64,000 nucleotides of DNA, taken from Nocardioides sp. 1609. GTDB taxonomy: Bacteria > Actinomycetota > Actinomycetes > Propionibacteriales > Nocardioidaceae. The stretch's first letter is position 1. Every line of letters begins with the position of its first letter. Shown here one piece after another: positions 35,043 through 42,818 of this stretch. The notes under the pieces are model-generated. The model did no database searches. It was not told the DNA's origin and was given only the letters and a program-made list of their open reading frames with translations. The position numbers and the translations under genes were made by a program. The DNA lies in the NCBI RefSeq assembly GCF_004522105.1, contig NZ_SPUJ01000003.1, positions 124,001 through 188,000 of the forward strand, written 5' to 3'.

Positions 35043-36475
35043 CCCACGTCGACCCGACCCACGACGACCCGGTCGTGGCGGGGATGAGCGGGGCGGTCGG
35101 CGGGCCGCTCGGGGAGCGCGCCGCCCGCGGCGGGGCGTTCAGCGTGCTCGGCGTCCTGCTCGCGATCACCGCGCTGACCTTCGCCCTCGGGCTGCTCACC
35201 AAGACCACCTGCGCGAACGACGACTGGTCGCCGCAGCAGGCCGACAGGTTCACCCACGCCTGCAGCTCCGAGGTGGCCGACGAGTACACCGGCACCGGCC
35301 TGGTGGAGCTCGCCTGGCCGTGGTCGGGGGACGAGGCGACGCGCGAGCGGTACCCGGTCACCGACGAGCCCGCGCTGGTCGGGCTGTGGACCTACGCCAC
35401 CGCCCGGGTCACGCACCTCCTCAGCGGCTCGCCCGACATCTCCGAGCGCTACCGGCAGCCGGCCACGACCGTCGCACAGTCCGACGACGCCGCCGCGGAG
35501 CGCTCGCTCTTCATGGCCGTCAACGCCGTCCTGCTCGCCGGCGTCGCGATGCTCGCGACCGCCGCGCTGGCCGCGGTCCACCGACGCCGTCCCTGGGACG
35601 CCGCCGGGTTCGCCGCCGCCCCGGTGCTGGCCGTCGCCGGGGCGATCTCCTTCGACCTGCTCGCGGTGGCCGCGGTCGCCGGGGCGCTGTGGGCCTGGTC
35701 CCGCGGTCGCGGCGTGCTCGCGGGCGCCCTGCTCGGCGTCGGGGCCGCCGCCGGCGTCTGGCCGGTGCTGGTGCTGGCCGCCTTCCTCCTCGTCGCCGTC
35801 ACCGAGCGCCGGGCGACGTGGGTGCTGCCGACCGTCGTCACGGCGGTCGGCACCTGGGCGGTCCTCAACGCGCCGGCGTTCCTCACCGGCCGCACGCAGT
35901 GGGAGCGGGCCTGGTCGGCGACGTTCGAGCGCAGCGCCGACCGCGGCTCGCTGTGGCGGATCGTCGCCGACACCGCCGGCCTCGCCACCGACGTCGGGCT
36001 GGTCGTGTCGTGGCTGCTCGTCGCCCTGTGGACCGGCCTGGTCGTCGCGCTCGTGCTGCTCGCGCCGGCCCGTCCCCGGGTCAGCCAGGTGGCCCTGCTC
36101 CTCGTCGCGGGCTACGCGCTGCTCGGCATCGTCTACGAGCCCCAGCAGGCGCTCTGGCTGCTGCCGCTCGCGGCGCTGGCCCGCCCGCGCTGGCGCGACC
36201 TGCTGGTCTGGCAGGCCGGCGAGGTGTTCTTCCTCGCCGCCACGTCGTGGTGGGAGGGCGGCCTGCTCTCACCCGGCGACGGCGAGCAGTCCGGCTTCTA
36301 CTGGGTCGCCATCGTGATCCGCCTCGTGTGCACCGGCTGGCTGGTCGCCGTGGTGGTGCGCGACCTCTGGTGGCCCGAGGCCGACCCGGTCGAGGACCCC
36401 GAGACGCCGCCGGCCGGCCGGAGCGGGGACGAGGCTCAGGACAGCACGATGCGGTCGAACGTCGTCGCGGTGTAG
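35039..36475 (+). CDS. GT87-like polytopic membrane protein
   Basis: 478 residues with about ten hydrophobic segments and a large loop containing DDWS and RYRQPATT. It resembles the DUF2029/GT87 family of polyprenyl-sugar-dependent transferases and the mycobacterial membrane protein encoded next to ponA1 (Rv0051 position). The GTG overlaps the PBP stop by 4 nt, so the two are co-translated; a cell-wall role is likely. Its 3' end overlaps the convergent alanine-racemase-like gene by 40 nt. Confidence 0.8.
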   Translation: MTHVDPTHDDPVVAGMSGAVGGPLGERAARGGAFSVLGVLLAITALTFALGLLTKTTCANDDWSPQQADRFTHACSSEVADEYTGTGLVELAWPWSGDEATRERYPVTDEPALVGLWTYATARVTHLLSGSPDISERYRQPATTVAQSDDAAAERSLFMAVNAVLLAGVAMLATAALAAVHRRRPWDAAGFAAAPVLAVAGAISFDLLAVAAVAGALWAWSRGRGVLAGALLGVGAAAGVWPVLVLAAFLLVAVTERRATWVLPTVVTAVGTWAVLNAPAFLTGRTQWERAWSATFERSADRGSLWRIVADTAGLATDVGLVVSWLLVALWTGLVVALVLLAPARPRVSQVALLLVAGYALLGIVYEPQQALWLLPLAALARPRWRDLLVWQAGEVFFLAATSWWEGGLLSPGDGEQSGFYWVAIVIRLVCTGWLVAVVVRDLWWPEADPVEDPETPPAGRSGDEAQDSTMRSNVVAV

Positions 36476-37503
36476 CGCACCCGCACGTCGATCTCGTCGC
36501 CCACCGTGGGCACCCGCGCGCCGCTCGGCAGGAAGAGCATCGAGGCCTGCATGTGCGGCGGCTCGGCGAAGAGCCGCTGCTTGTCGTCGATCGAGAACGG
36601 CGAGCGCACGAACCCGACGGCGTCCAGGCCCCCGCGCGCCAGCGTCGCCGCCCGGGCCTTGATCGAGGAGCCGCCGGTCGGCGCCTCCAGGCCGATCCCG
36701 TGCGCCGTGCCGCCGCTGACGACCAGCAGGTGGCCCGCCTTCGGGACGGTCCGACCGCGGTAGCCGAAGGAGTCGCCGCGCTCGACCTCGTGGACGTCGA
36801 GCACGGTGGCCGTCACGGCCAGGGCCGCGCGGTCGCCGAGCCACAGGTCGGTGCCCATCCGGGGCCGGACCGTGAAGTCGGCGTACGACGTCCGCAGCGC
36901 CGTGAGCTCGGTGGCGGTGAGGTGGCTGACCCAGACCGTGTCGAGGCCGCCCTGGCCGGGCTGCTGGAGCCCGGCGCCGACGGCGTCGTTCATCAGCCGT
37001 CGCACCTCGCCCAGGTGCGAGCCCTGGGCCAGCGGCAGGTGCAGCGCCACGCCCTCCAGCCGGGCCGAGCGGTGCCGGCGCAGGTGGTCGGCGGCGTCCC
37101 ACAGCCCGCGGGCGGCGAAGCCGTGCCGCTTCATCGACGTCAGCAGCTCCAGCACGAGGCGGGCGCCGGGCTGCCGGGTGAGCAGGGCGTCGACGTCCTC
37201 GACCCGGCCGACCGTGTGGATGACCCGGCCGGCCAGCTCGGGGGCGAGGTCGGCGACGAACGGCCGCCACGGCGTCAGCACGAGCAGCGACCCGTCGAAG
37301 CGGGAGGCGACCTCGGGCAGCTCCTCGTAGGTGCCGACCGCGATCGTGTCGACGCCGAGCCACTGGCTCTTGCGGGCCAGCCGGCCCGGCGTGAAGCCGT
37401 AGCCGTTGCCCTTCACGACCGGCACGAGGCCGGGGTGCGCCTCGGCGACGCCGCGCAGGTGGCTGCGCCAGCGGTCGCCGTCGACGGTCAGGGTGAGCGA
37501 CAC
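36436..37503 (-). CDS. Alanine racemase N-terminal-domain protein (PLP-dependent)
   Basis: 355 residues with the PLP lysine in VVKGNGYGF (Lys31) and racemase-like barrel features (RPRMGTDLWLG; VSGGTAHGIGLEAP). It lies 6 nt after a FemAB-like gene, a pairing widely seen in actinobacteria. True Alr also begins VVKADAYGHG; here the lysine loop reads KGNGYGF, so this may be a specialised amino-acid racemase rather than the housekeeping Alr. Confidence 0.75.
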   Translation of the reverse strand: MSLTLTVDGDRWRSHLRGVAEAHPGLVPVVKGNGYGFTPGRLARKSQWLGVDTIAVGTYEELPEVASRFDGSLLVLTPWRPFVADLAPELAGRVIHTVGRVEDVDALLTRQPGARLVLELLTSMKRHGFAARGLWDAADHLRRHRSARLEGVALHLPLAQGSHLGEVRRLMNDAVGAGLQQPGQGGLDTVWVSHLTATELTALRTSYADFTVRPRMGTDLWLGDRAALAVTATVLDVHEVERGDSFGYRGRTVPKAGHLLVVSGGTAHGIGLEAPTGGSSIKARAATLARGGLDAVGFVRSPFSIDDKQRLFAEPPHMQASMLFLPSGARVPTVGDEIDVRVRYTATTFDRIVLS

Positions 37504-37509
37504 CTGCGC

Positions 37510-38691
37510 CTACCTCCGTCTCTTCAGGTACTGCTGGAAGGCCGCGTAGAGGACCCGGTTGAGCGGGAGGTCCCACTCGCCGGCGTACTCGACGGCCTCG
37601 CCGCCGGTACCCACCTTGAACTGGATCAACCCGGCGTGGGAGTCCTCGGCGTCGAGGGTGTCGGTGATGCCGCGCAGGTCGTAGACGTCGGCCCCGGCGG
37701 CCAGGGCGTCCTGGATCATCGCCCACTGGACGGCGTTCGACCCCCGGACGTCGCGCTTCTCGGTCGACGACGCGCCGTAGGAGTACCAGGCGTGGGCGCC
37801 GACCCGGATCGCGATGGTGGCGGCCACGAGGTCGCCCTCGTGGCGGGCGAACCAGAGCCGGATCCGGTCGGGGTCCTCCGCCGCCAGGGCGTCGACCATG
37901 GTGCGGAAGTAGCCGAGCGGGCGGGGCGTGAAGTGGTCGCGCTCGGCGGTGTGCAGGTAGAGCGCGTGGAACGCCGCGAGGTCGGCGTCGGAGACCCCGG
38001 CGGCGGCGTCCGGCGTCGTCACCTCGACGCCCTCCTTCGCCGCCTTCTTGATGTTGCGGCGCCAGAGCTGGTTCATGGCCTTGAGGACGTCGGCCTCGGT
38101 CTTGGCCTCCCCGACCCCGTCGCCGGAGCCGTCGGCCGGGTGTCGCAGGGGCACCTGGAAGACGTACTGCGGCTGACCGGCGGCGAAGCCGCCCTCCACG
38201 GCCTGCGGTCGCCAGCCCAGGTCGTGCAGCTGGGAGACGACGCGGGCACCGGTCGCGTCGCGCTCGGTCGGGGCGACGTCGTCGAGCCGGCGGACGGCGG
38301 GGTCGGCGAGGCCGGCCTTCACGGCGGCGGCGTCCCAGCGGCGGACGACGGCGGGCGGCCCGATCCGGATGCCGAACGCGCCCTGCTTCCTCACGTGCGC
38401 GGCGAGCGGGCGCAGCAGCGCGCCCAGGTCGTCGCTGCCCCAGTCGAGGACCGGACCCTCGGGGAGGTAGGCGAGGTAGCGACGCAGCCGGGGGAGCTTG
38501 CGGTAGAGCACCAGCGCGGCGCCGACCTGCTCGGCGTCCGGGCCGGCGCCGCGGAAGAGGCCGACCAACTCGCGGCGCCACTCGCTCTTCACCCGGCCCC
38601 ACGCCGGGGTCTGCAGGAAGCTCGCCGAGCGGCGCGACGCCACGAACGCGAGGTGGTCGGCCTCGGAGGTCACGCGTACGTCGATGCTCAC
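37510..38691 (-). CDS. FemAB-family peptidoglycan bridge/aminoacyl transferase
   Basis: 393 residues with the twin GNAT-like folds of Fem transferases: SFLQTPAWGRVKSEW near residue 25, the NIKKAAKEGVEV helix region, and WYSYGASSTEKRDVRGSNAVQWAMI with YDLRGI near the end. The family transfers amino acids from aminoacyl-tRNA to lipid II. The GTG at 38691 lies 7 nt after TAGCCT, suggesting a leaderless mRNA. Followed directly by the racemase-like gene. Confidence 0.85.
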   Translation of the reverse strand: MSIDVRVTSEADHLAFVASRRSASFLQTPAWGRVKSEWRRELVGLFRGAGPDAEQVGAALVLYRKLPRLRRYLAYLPEGPVLDWGSDDLGALLRPLAAHVRKQGAFGIRIGPPAVVRRWDAAAVKAGLADPAVRRLDDVAPTERDATGARVVSQLHDLGWRPQAVEGGFAAGQPQYVFQVPLRHPADGSGDGVGEAKTEADVLKAMNQLWRRNIKKAAKEGVEVTTPDAAAGVSDADLAAFHALYLHTAERDHFTPRPLGYFRTMVDALAAEDPDRIRLWFARHEGDLVAATIAIRVGAHAWYSYGASSTEKRDVRGSNAVQWAMIQDALAAGADVYDLRGITDTLDAEDSHAGLIQFKVGTGGEAVEYAGEWDLPLNRVLYAAFQQYLKRRR

Positions 38692-38698
38692 CGTCCCG

Positions 38699-38729
38699 AG
38701 GCTAGTGCGCCTCCGGGCCCCCGTTCCAA
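38699..38729 (-). promoter_or_regulatory. Probable promoter of the FemAB-like gene, leaderless
   Basis: On the minus strand, TTGGAA (38724-38729) and TAGCCT (38699-38704) are separated by 19 bp, and the GTG start lies 7 nt downstream of the -10 box. Confidence 0.5.
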
Positions 38730-38758
38730 GCGGCCCTCCACCGGCCCCCGGGGGCCGA

Positions 38759-38774
38759 TGTTTCACGTCGAACC
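38759..38774. promoter_or_regulatory. Degenerate parS-like sequence
   Basis: TGTTTCACGTCGAACC matches parS at 13 of 16 positions, with a perfect left half and a broken right half. It lies about 26 kb from the parAB sites. ParB affinity is doubtful. Confidence 0.3.
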
Positions 38775-38883
38775 AACCCCGGCACCTGCCCGCTCTCCGG
38801 CCCAGCTGCCCCCGGAGGCCGAGCAAGCGAGCGCCGACGAAGCCGGCCGTCCTGCCGGGCCGGGCTGGCCTCGGTGGGCCAGG

Positions 38884-39315
38884 GGTCTCGACTCGGCTCG
38901 CTGGCGCTCCCCGGCTCGACCAGCGGGGGTTGCCGGTGGTCGAGCCGCGGGGACGGAGTCACCGCGAGTCTCCGGTGGTCGAGCCGCGGGGACGGAGTCA
39001 CCGCGAGTCGAGACCTGTTGGCGGTGGGGGTGGTCTCGACTCGGCTCGCTGGCGCTCGCCGGCTCGACCAGCGGGGGTTGCCGGTGGTCGAGCCGTGGGG
39101 ACGGAGTCACCGCGAGTCGAGACCTGGCGGGGTGGGGGTGGTCTCGACTCGGCTCGCTGGCGGCATCCGGTGGTCGAGCCGCGGGGACGGAGTCACCGCG
39201 AGTCGAGACCTGGCGGGGTGGGGTGGTCTCGACTCGGCTCGCTGGCGCTCGCCGGCTCGACCAGCGGGGGGCCGGTGGTCGAGCCGCGGGGACGGAGTCA
39301 CCGCGAGTCGAGACC
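38884..39315. repeat. Array of inverted-repeat units upstream of dnaE2
   Basis: Four units start GGTCTCGACTCGGCTCGCTG at 38884 (one base altered at its start), 39032, 39140 and 39225. Three of them end in the complementary CGAGTCGAGACC; the first does not. Between these ends are an inner inverted pair (GGCTCGACCA / TGGTCGAGCC) and GGGGACGGAGTCACCGCG. Unit lengths differ (148, 108, then 85 bp between starts) because inner segments are duplicated or deleted. The whole FemAB-dnaE2 gap (38692-39376) holds no gene. Confidence 0.8.
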
Positions 39316-39376
39316 CGCGGGGTGTCCGGTGGTGCTCGGCTCGATCCGTGGTAGGTCGACGACAAGGGGATGACAC

Positions 39377-42300
39377 GTGAGCTGGAACAACCCGAGCATG
39401 CACTGGGCCGAGCTCGAACGACGGCTCAGCGGCCGGCCGGGCGCCGACGACGCACCGATCTCGCGGCGCAAGCACGCCCGCGCCACCGGTCGCCCGATCG
39501 AGCGGCCGACCGGGGCCACGCCGTACGCCGAGCTGCACTGCCACAGCCACTACAGCTTCCTCGACGGCGCCAGCTCGCCGACCGAGCTCGTCGAGGAGGC
39601 GGTGCGACTGGGGCTGCACGCGATCGCCGTCACCGACCACGACGGGTTCTACGGCGCGCCGATGCTGGCCGAGGCAGCCGCGGAGCACGACCTGCTGACG
39701 GTCTACGGCGCCGAGCTGTCGCTGGGCCTGGGCGGCCCGCAGAACGGCGTCCCCGACCCCGAGGGGTCGCACCTGCTGGTGCTGGCGCACGGTGTCACGG
39801 GCTACCACCGGCTGGCGTCGGCGCTCACCGACGCGCACCTGGCCGGCGACGAGAAGGGACGCCCGGTCTACGACCTCGACGCGCTCGGAGCCACCGGGCG
39901 CGGGCACTGGACGGTGCTCACCGGGTGCCGCAAGGGTGCGGTCCGCGCCGCGCTGGCGGCCGGCGGCCCGCGGGCGGCGTCGGAGGAGCTCGACCGGCTC
40001 ACGTCGCTGTTCGGGATCGAGCACGTGCTCGTCGAGCTGTCGCCGCACCCCGGCGCCGACGACACCAACGCCGCGCTGGCCGCCCTGGCGCGCACCCACG
40101 GGCTCGACGTCGTCGCGGCCGGCAACGTGCACCACGCGACGCCGGCGCGGCACCGGCTGGCCACGGCGATGGCCGCGGTCCGGGCCCGGCGCAGCCTGGC
40201 CGAGCTCGACGGCTGGCTCGACCTGTCGGCGTCCGCGCACCTGCGCAGCGGCGCCGAGATGGCGGCCGCGCTGGCGCCGTACCCGGGTGCGGTCGAGCGG
40301 AGCGTGGCGCTGGCCGACGAGCTGGCCTTCGACCTGCGCAAGGCGTCGCCGTCGCTGCCCAAGCACCGCATCCCGCCCGGCCACACCGCCGACTCCTGGC
40401 TGCGCGAGAAGACGATGCAGGGCTTCGCCGAGCGCTACGCCGGCACCCCCCAGGAGGAGGTCGCCCGCGACCGCGTCGAGCACGAGCTGCGGGTGATCGC
40501 CGAGAAGGACTTCGCCGGCTACTTCGTCATCGTCCACGACATCGTCGACTTCGCCCGCAGCCGCGGCATCCTCTGCCAGGGTCGGGGCTCGGCGGCCAGC
40601 TCGGCGGTCTGCTACGCGCTGGGCATCACCGCCGTCGACGCGGTCTTCTACCGGCTGCCGTTCGAGCGGTTCATCTCCGCGCACCGCGACGAGGAGCCCG
40701 ACATCGACGTCGACTTCGACTCCGACCGCCGCGAGGAGGTCATCCAGTGGGTCTACGACACCTACGGCCGGCGCAACGCCGCGCAGGTCGCCAACGTGAT
40801 CGGCTACCGGCCGCGGATGGCGGTGCGCGACGCGGCCAAGGCCCTCGGGCACTCCCAGGGCCAGCAGGACGCGTGGTCGAAGCAGATCGACGGCTGGAAG
40901 TCGGTGGTCGCCGGCGACCAGGGCGACCCGACGGCGCACGACGTCCCCGCGTCGGTGGTGGCGCTGGCCGAGGAGCTGATGGGGGCGCCGCGGCACCTCG
41001 GCATCCACTCCGGCGGGATGGTGCTCACCGAGCGGCCGATCGGGGAGGTCTGCCCGATCGAGCGGGCCAGGATGGACCGACGCACGGTGCTGCAGTGGGA
41101 CAAGGACGCCTGCGAGTCGATGGGGCTGGTGAAGTTCGACCTGCTCGGCCTCGGGATGCTCGGCGCACTCGACCACATGATGCGGATGACCGCGGAGCAC
41201 CTGGGGGAGCCGTGGACGCTGGCGACGATGCCGAAGGAGGAGCCGGCCGTCTACGACATGCTCTGCCGGGCCGACTCGATCGGCGTCTTCCAGGTCGAGA
41301 GCCGCGCCCAGATCGGCACCCTCCCGCGGTTGCAACCGCGGGAGTTCTACGACCTGGCGATCGAGATCGCCCTGATCCGGCCGGGCCCGATCCAGGGTGG
41401 CGCCGTGCACCCCTACGTGCGGCGGGCGACGGGCAAGGAGGAGGTCACCTACGACCACCCCGACCTGGTGCCGGTGCTGGAGCGGACCCGCGGCGTCCCG
41501 CTGTTCCAGGAGCAGCTGATGGCGATGGCGGTGGCACTCGGTGACTGCACCCGTGACGACGCCGACCTGCTGCGTCGCGCGATGGGCTCCAAGCGCGGCG
41601 TGGAGCGGATCGAGTCGATCAAGGAGAAGCTGTACGCCGGGATGGCCCGGCGCGGGCTGGTGGGGGAGAAGGCCGACTCCATCTACGTGAAGATCCTGTC
41701 GTTCGCGAACTTCGGGTTCGCGGAGTCGCACGCGCTGTCGTTCGCGCTGCTCGTGTACGCGAGCTCGTGGTTCAAGCTGCACTACCCCGCGGCGTTCCTG
41801 GCCGGGCTGCTGCGCAACCAGCCGATGGGGTTCTACTCGCCCCAGTCGCTGGTGGGCGACGCCCGGCGGCACGGCGTGGAGGTGCGCCGCCCCGACGTGC
41901 AGGTGTCGATGGCCCGGGCCGGCCTGGAGCCCGTGGCCGGCGCGGCCGGACCCGAGGGGCTGGGCGCGACCGGTCACGAGGCGTGCCTGCGGCCGCGCTT
42001 CGAGCGCACCGAGTGGCGTCCCGGCACCCCCGACCCGACGGCGGTGCACCGGCGCGACGGCCGGTGGGCGGTGCGGCTGGGGCTCGACGAGGTGCGCAGC
42101 ATCGGTGCCGACGTCGCCGACCGGATCGTCGCGGCCCGGGCCGAGGCGCCGTTCGTCGACGTCACCGACTTGTCGCGTCGCGCCGACCTCACCTCGACCC
42201 AGCTCGAGGCGCTGGCCACCGCGGGCGCCTTCGACTCCTTCGGCCTCGACCGGCGCCAGGCGTTGTGGGCGGCCGGGTTCGCCGAGCGCGGCGACCAGAT

Positions 42301-42784
42301 CGCCGGCACCACGCCCGCGCCGACGGCGCCGACCCTGCCCGGGATGAGCGAGGTCGACCTGACCCTGGCCGACCTGTGGGCCACCAGGATCTCGCCCGAG
42401 CGGCACCCGCTGGAGCACCTGCGCGAGGAGATCCGCCGCGCCGGCATCCGCTCGGTCGCCGACCTCGAGACCACCGAGTCGCACCGCCGGGTCCACGTGG
42501 CCGGTCTGGTGACGCACCGTCAGCGACCGGGCACCGCCATGGGCGTCACCTTCCTCAACCTCGAGGACGAGACCGGGATGCTCAACGTCGTCTGCTCGGT
42601 GGGGGTGATGAAGGTGCACCGCCAGGCGGCGCGCAACCGTGTCGCCGTGGTGGTCCGGGGCACGCTGGAGCGGTCCGAGGGTGTCACCAACCTGATCGCC
42701 GACCGGGTCTCCTCGCTCGACGACGTCGTCCCCGGTGCCGGCGCGGTGCTCCAGTCGCGACAGACCTCGCGCGACTTCAAGTGA
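39377..42784 (+). CDS. dnaE2: Error-prone DNA polymerase DnaE2
   Basis: 1135 residues, typical of DnaE2. PHP domain (HCHSHYSFLDGASSP, about residue 55), polymerase catalytic aspartates in EPDIDVDFD, the LGMLGALDHM and GSKRGVERIES regions, and a C-terminal OB fold (GTAMGVTFLNLEDETGM). The N-terminus SWNNPSMHWAELERRL fits the DnaE2 family. It carries out mutagenic lesion bypass after DNA damage. No imuA/imuB partner is adjacent, and no recognisable LexA box was found in the repeat-filled upstream gap. GTG start at 39377 follows AAGGGG. Confidence 0.95.
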   Translation: MSWNNPSMHWAELERRLSGRPGADDAPISRRKHARATGRPIERPTGATPYAELHCHSHYSFLDGASSPTELVEEAVRLGLHAIAVTDHDGFYGAPMLAEAAAEHDLLTVYGAELSLGLGGPQNGVPDPEGSHLLVLAHGVTGYHRLASALTDAHLAGDEKGRPVYDLDALGATGRGHWTVLTGCRKGAVRAALAAGGPRAASEELDRLTSLFGIEHVLVELSPHPGADDTNAALAALARTHGLDVVAAGNVHHATPARHRLATAMAAVRARRSLAELDGWLDLSASAHLRSGAEMAAALAPYPGAVERSVALADELAFDLRKASPSLPKHRIPPGHTADSWLREKTMQGFAERYAGTPQEEVARDRVEHELRVIAEKDFAGYFVIVHDIVDFARSRGILCQGRGSAASSAVCYALGITAVDAVFYRLPFERFISAHRDEEPDIDVDFDSDRREEVIQWVYDTYGRRNAAQVANVIGYRPRMAVRDAAKALGHSQGQQDAWSKQIDGWKSVVAGDQGDPTAHDVPASVVALAEELMGAPRHLGIHSGGMVLTERPIGEVCPIERARMDRRTVLQWDKDACESMGLVKFDLLGLGMLGALDHMMRMTAEHLGEPWTLATMPKEEPAVYDMLCRADSIGVFQVESRAQIGTLPRLQPREFYDLAIEIALIRPGPIQGGAVHPYVRRATGKEEVTYDHPDLVPVLERTRGVPLFQEQLMAMAVALGDCTRDDADLLRRAMGSKRGVERIESIKEKLYAGMARRGLVGEKADSIYVKILSFANFGFAESHALSFALLVYASSWFKLHYPAAFLAGLLRNQPMGFYSPQSLVGDARRHGVEVRRPDVQVSMARAGLEPVAGAAGPEGLGATGHEACLRPRFERTEWRPGTPDPTAVHRRDGRWAVRLGLDEVRSIGADVADRIVAARAEAPFVDVTDLSRRADLTSTQLEALATAGAFDSFGLDRRQALWAAGFAERGDQIAGTTPAPTAPTLPGMSEVDLTLADLWATRISPERHPLEHLREEIRRAGIRSVADLETTESHRRVHVAGLVTHRQRPGTAMGVTFLNLEDETGMLNVVCSVGVMKVHRQAARNRVAVVVRGTLERSEGVTNLIADRVSSLDDVVPGAGAVLQSRQTSRDFK

Positions 42785-42818
42785 GGCGCCCGGGCCGCCG
42801 CGCTGGTTCAATGTGACG

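Noticed and set aside
38759..38774. A third functional parS site
   Set aside because: Three of sixteen bases differ and the right half is broken; kept only as a low-confidence feature.
38884..39315. CRISPR array
   Set aside because: Repeats are inverted and unequal, spacers are not uniform, and no cas genes are near.
34615..39354. Very long plus-strand open frame (1579 codons) across several genes
   Set aside because: It is Arg/Ala/Pro-rich, overlaps clearly real genes in other frames, and has no recognisable domain; high GC makes stop codons rare.
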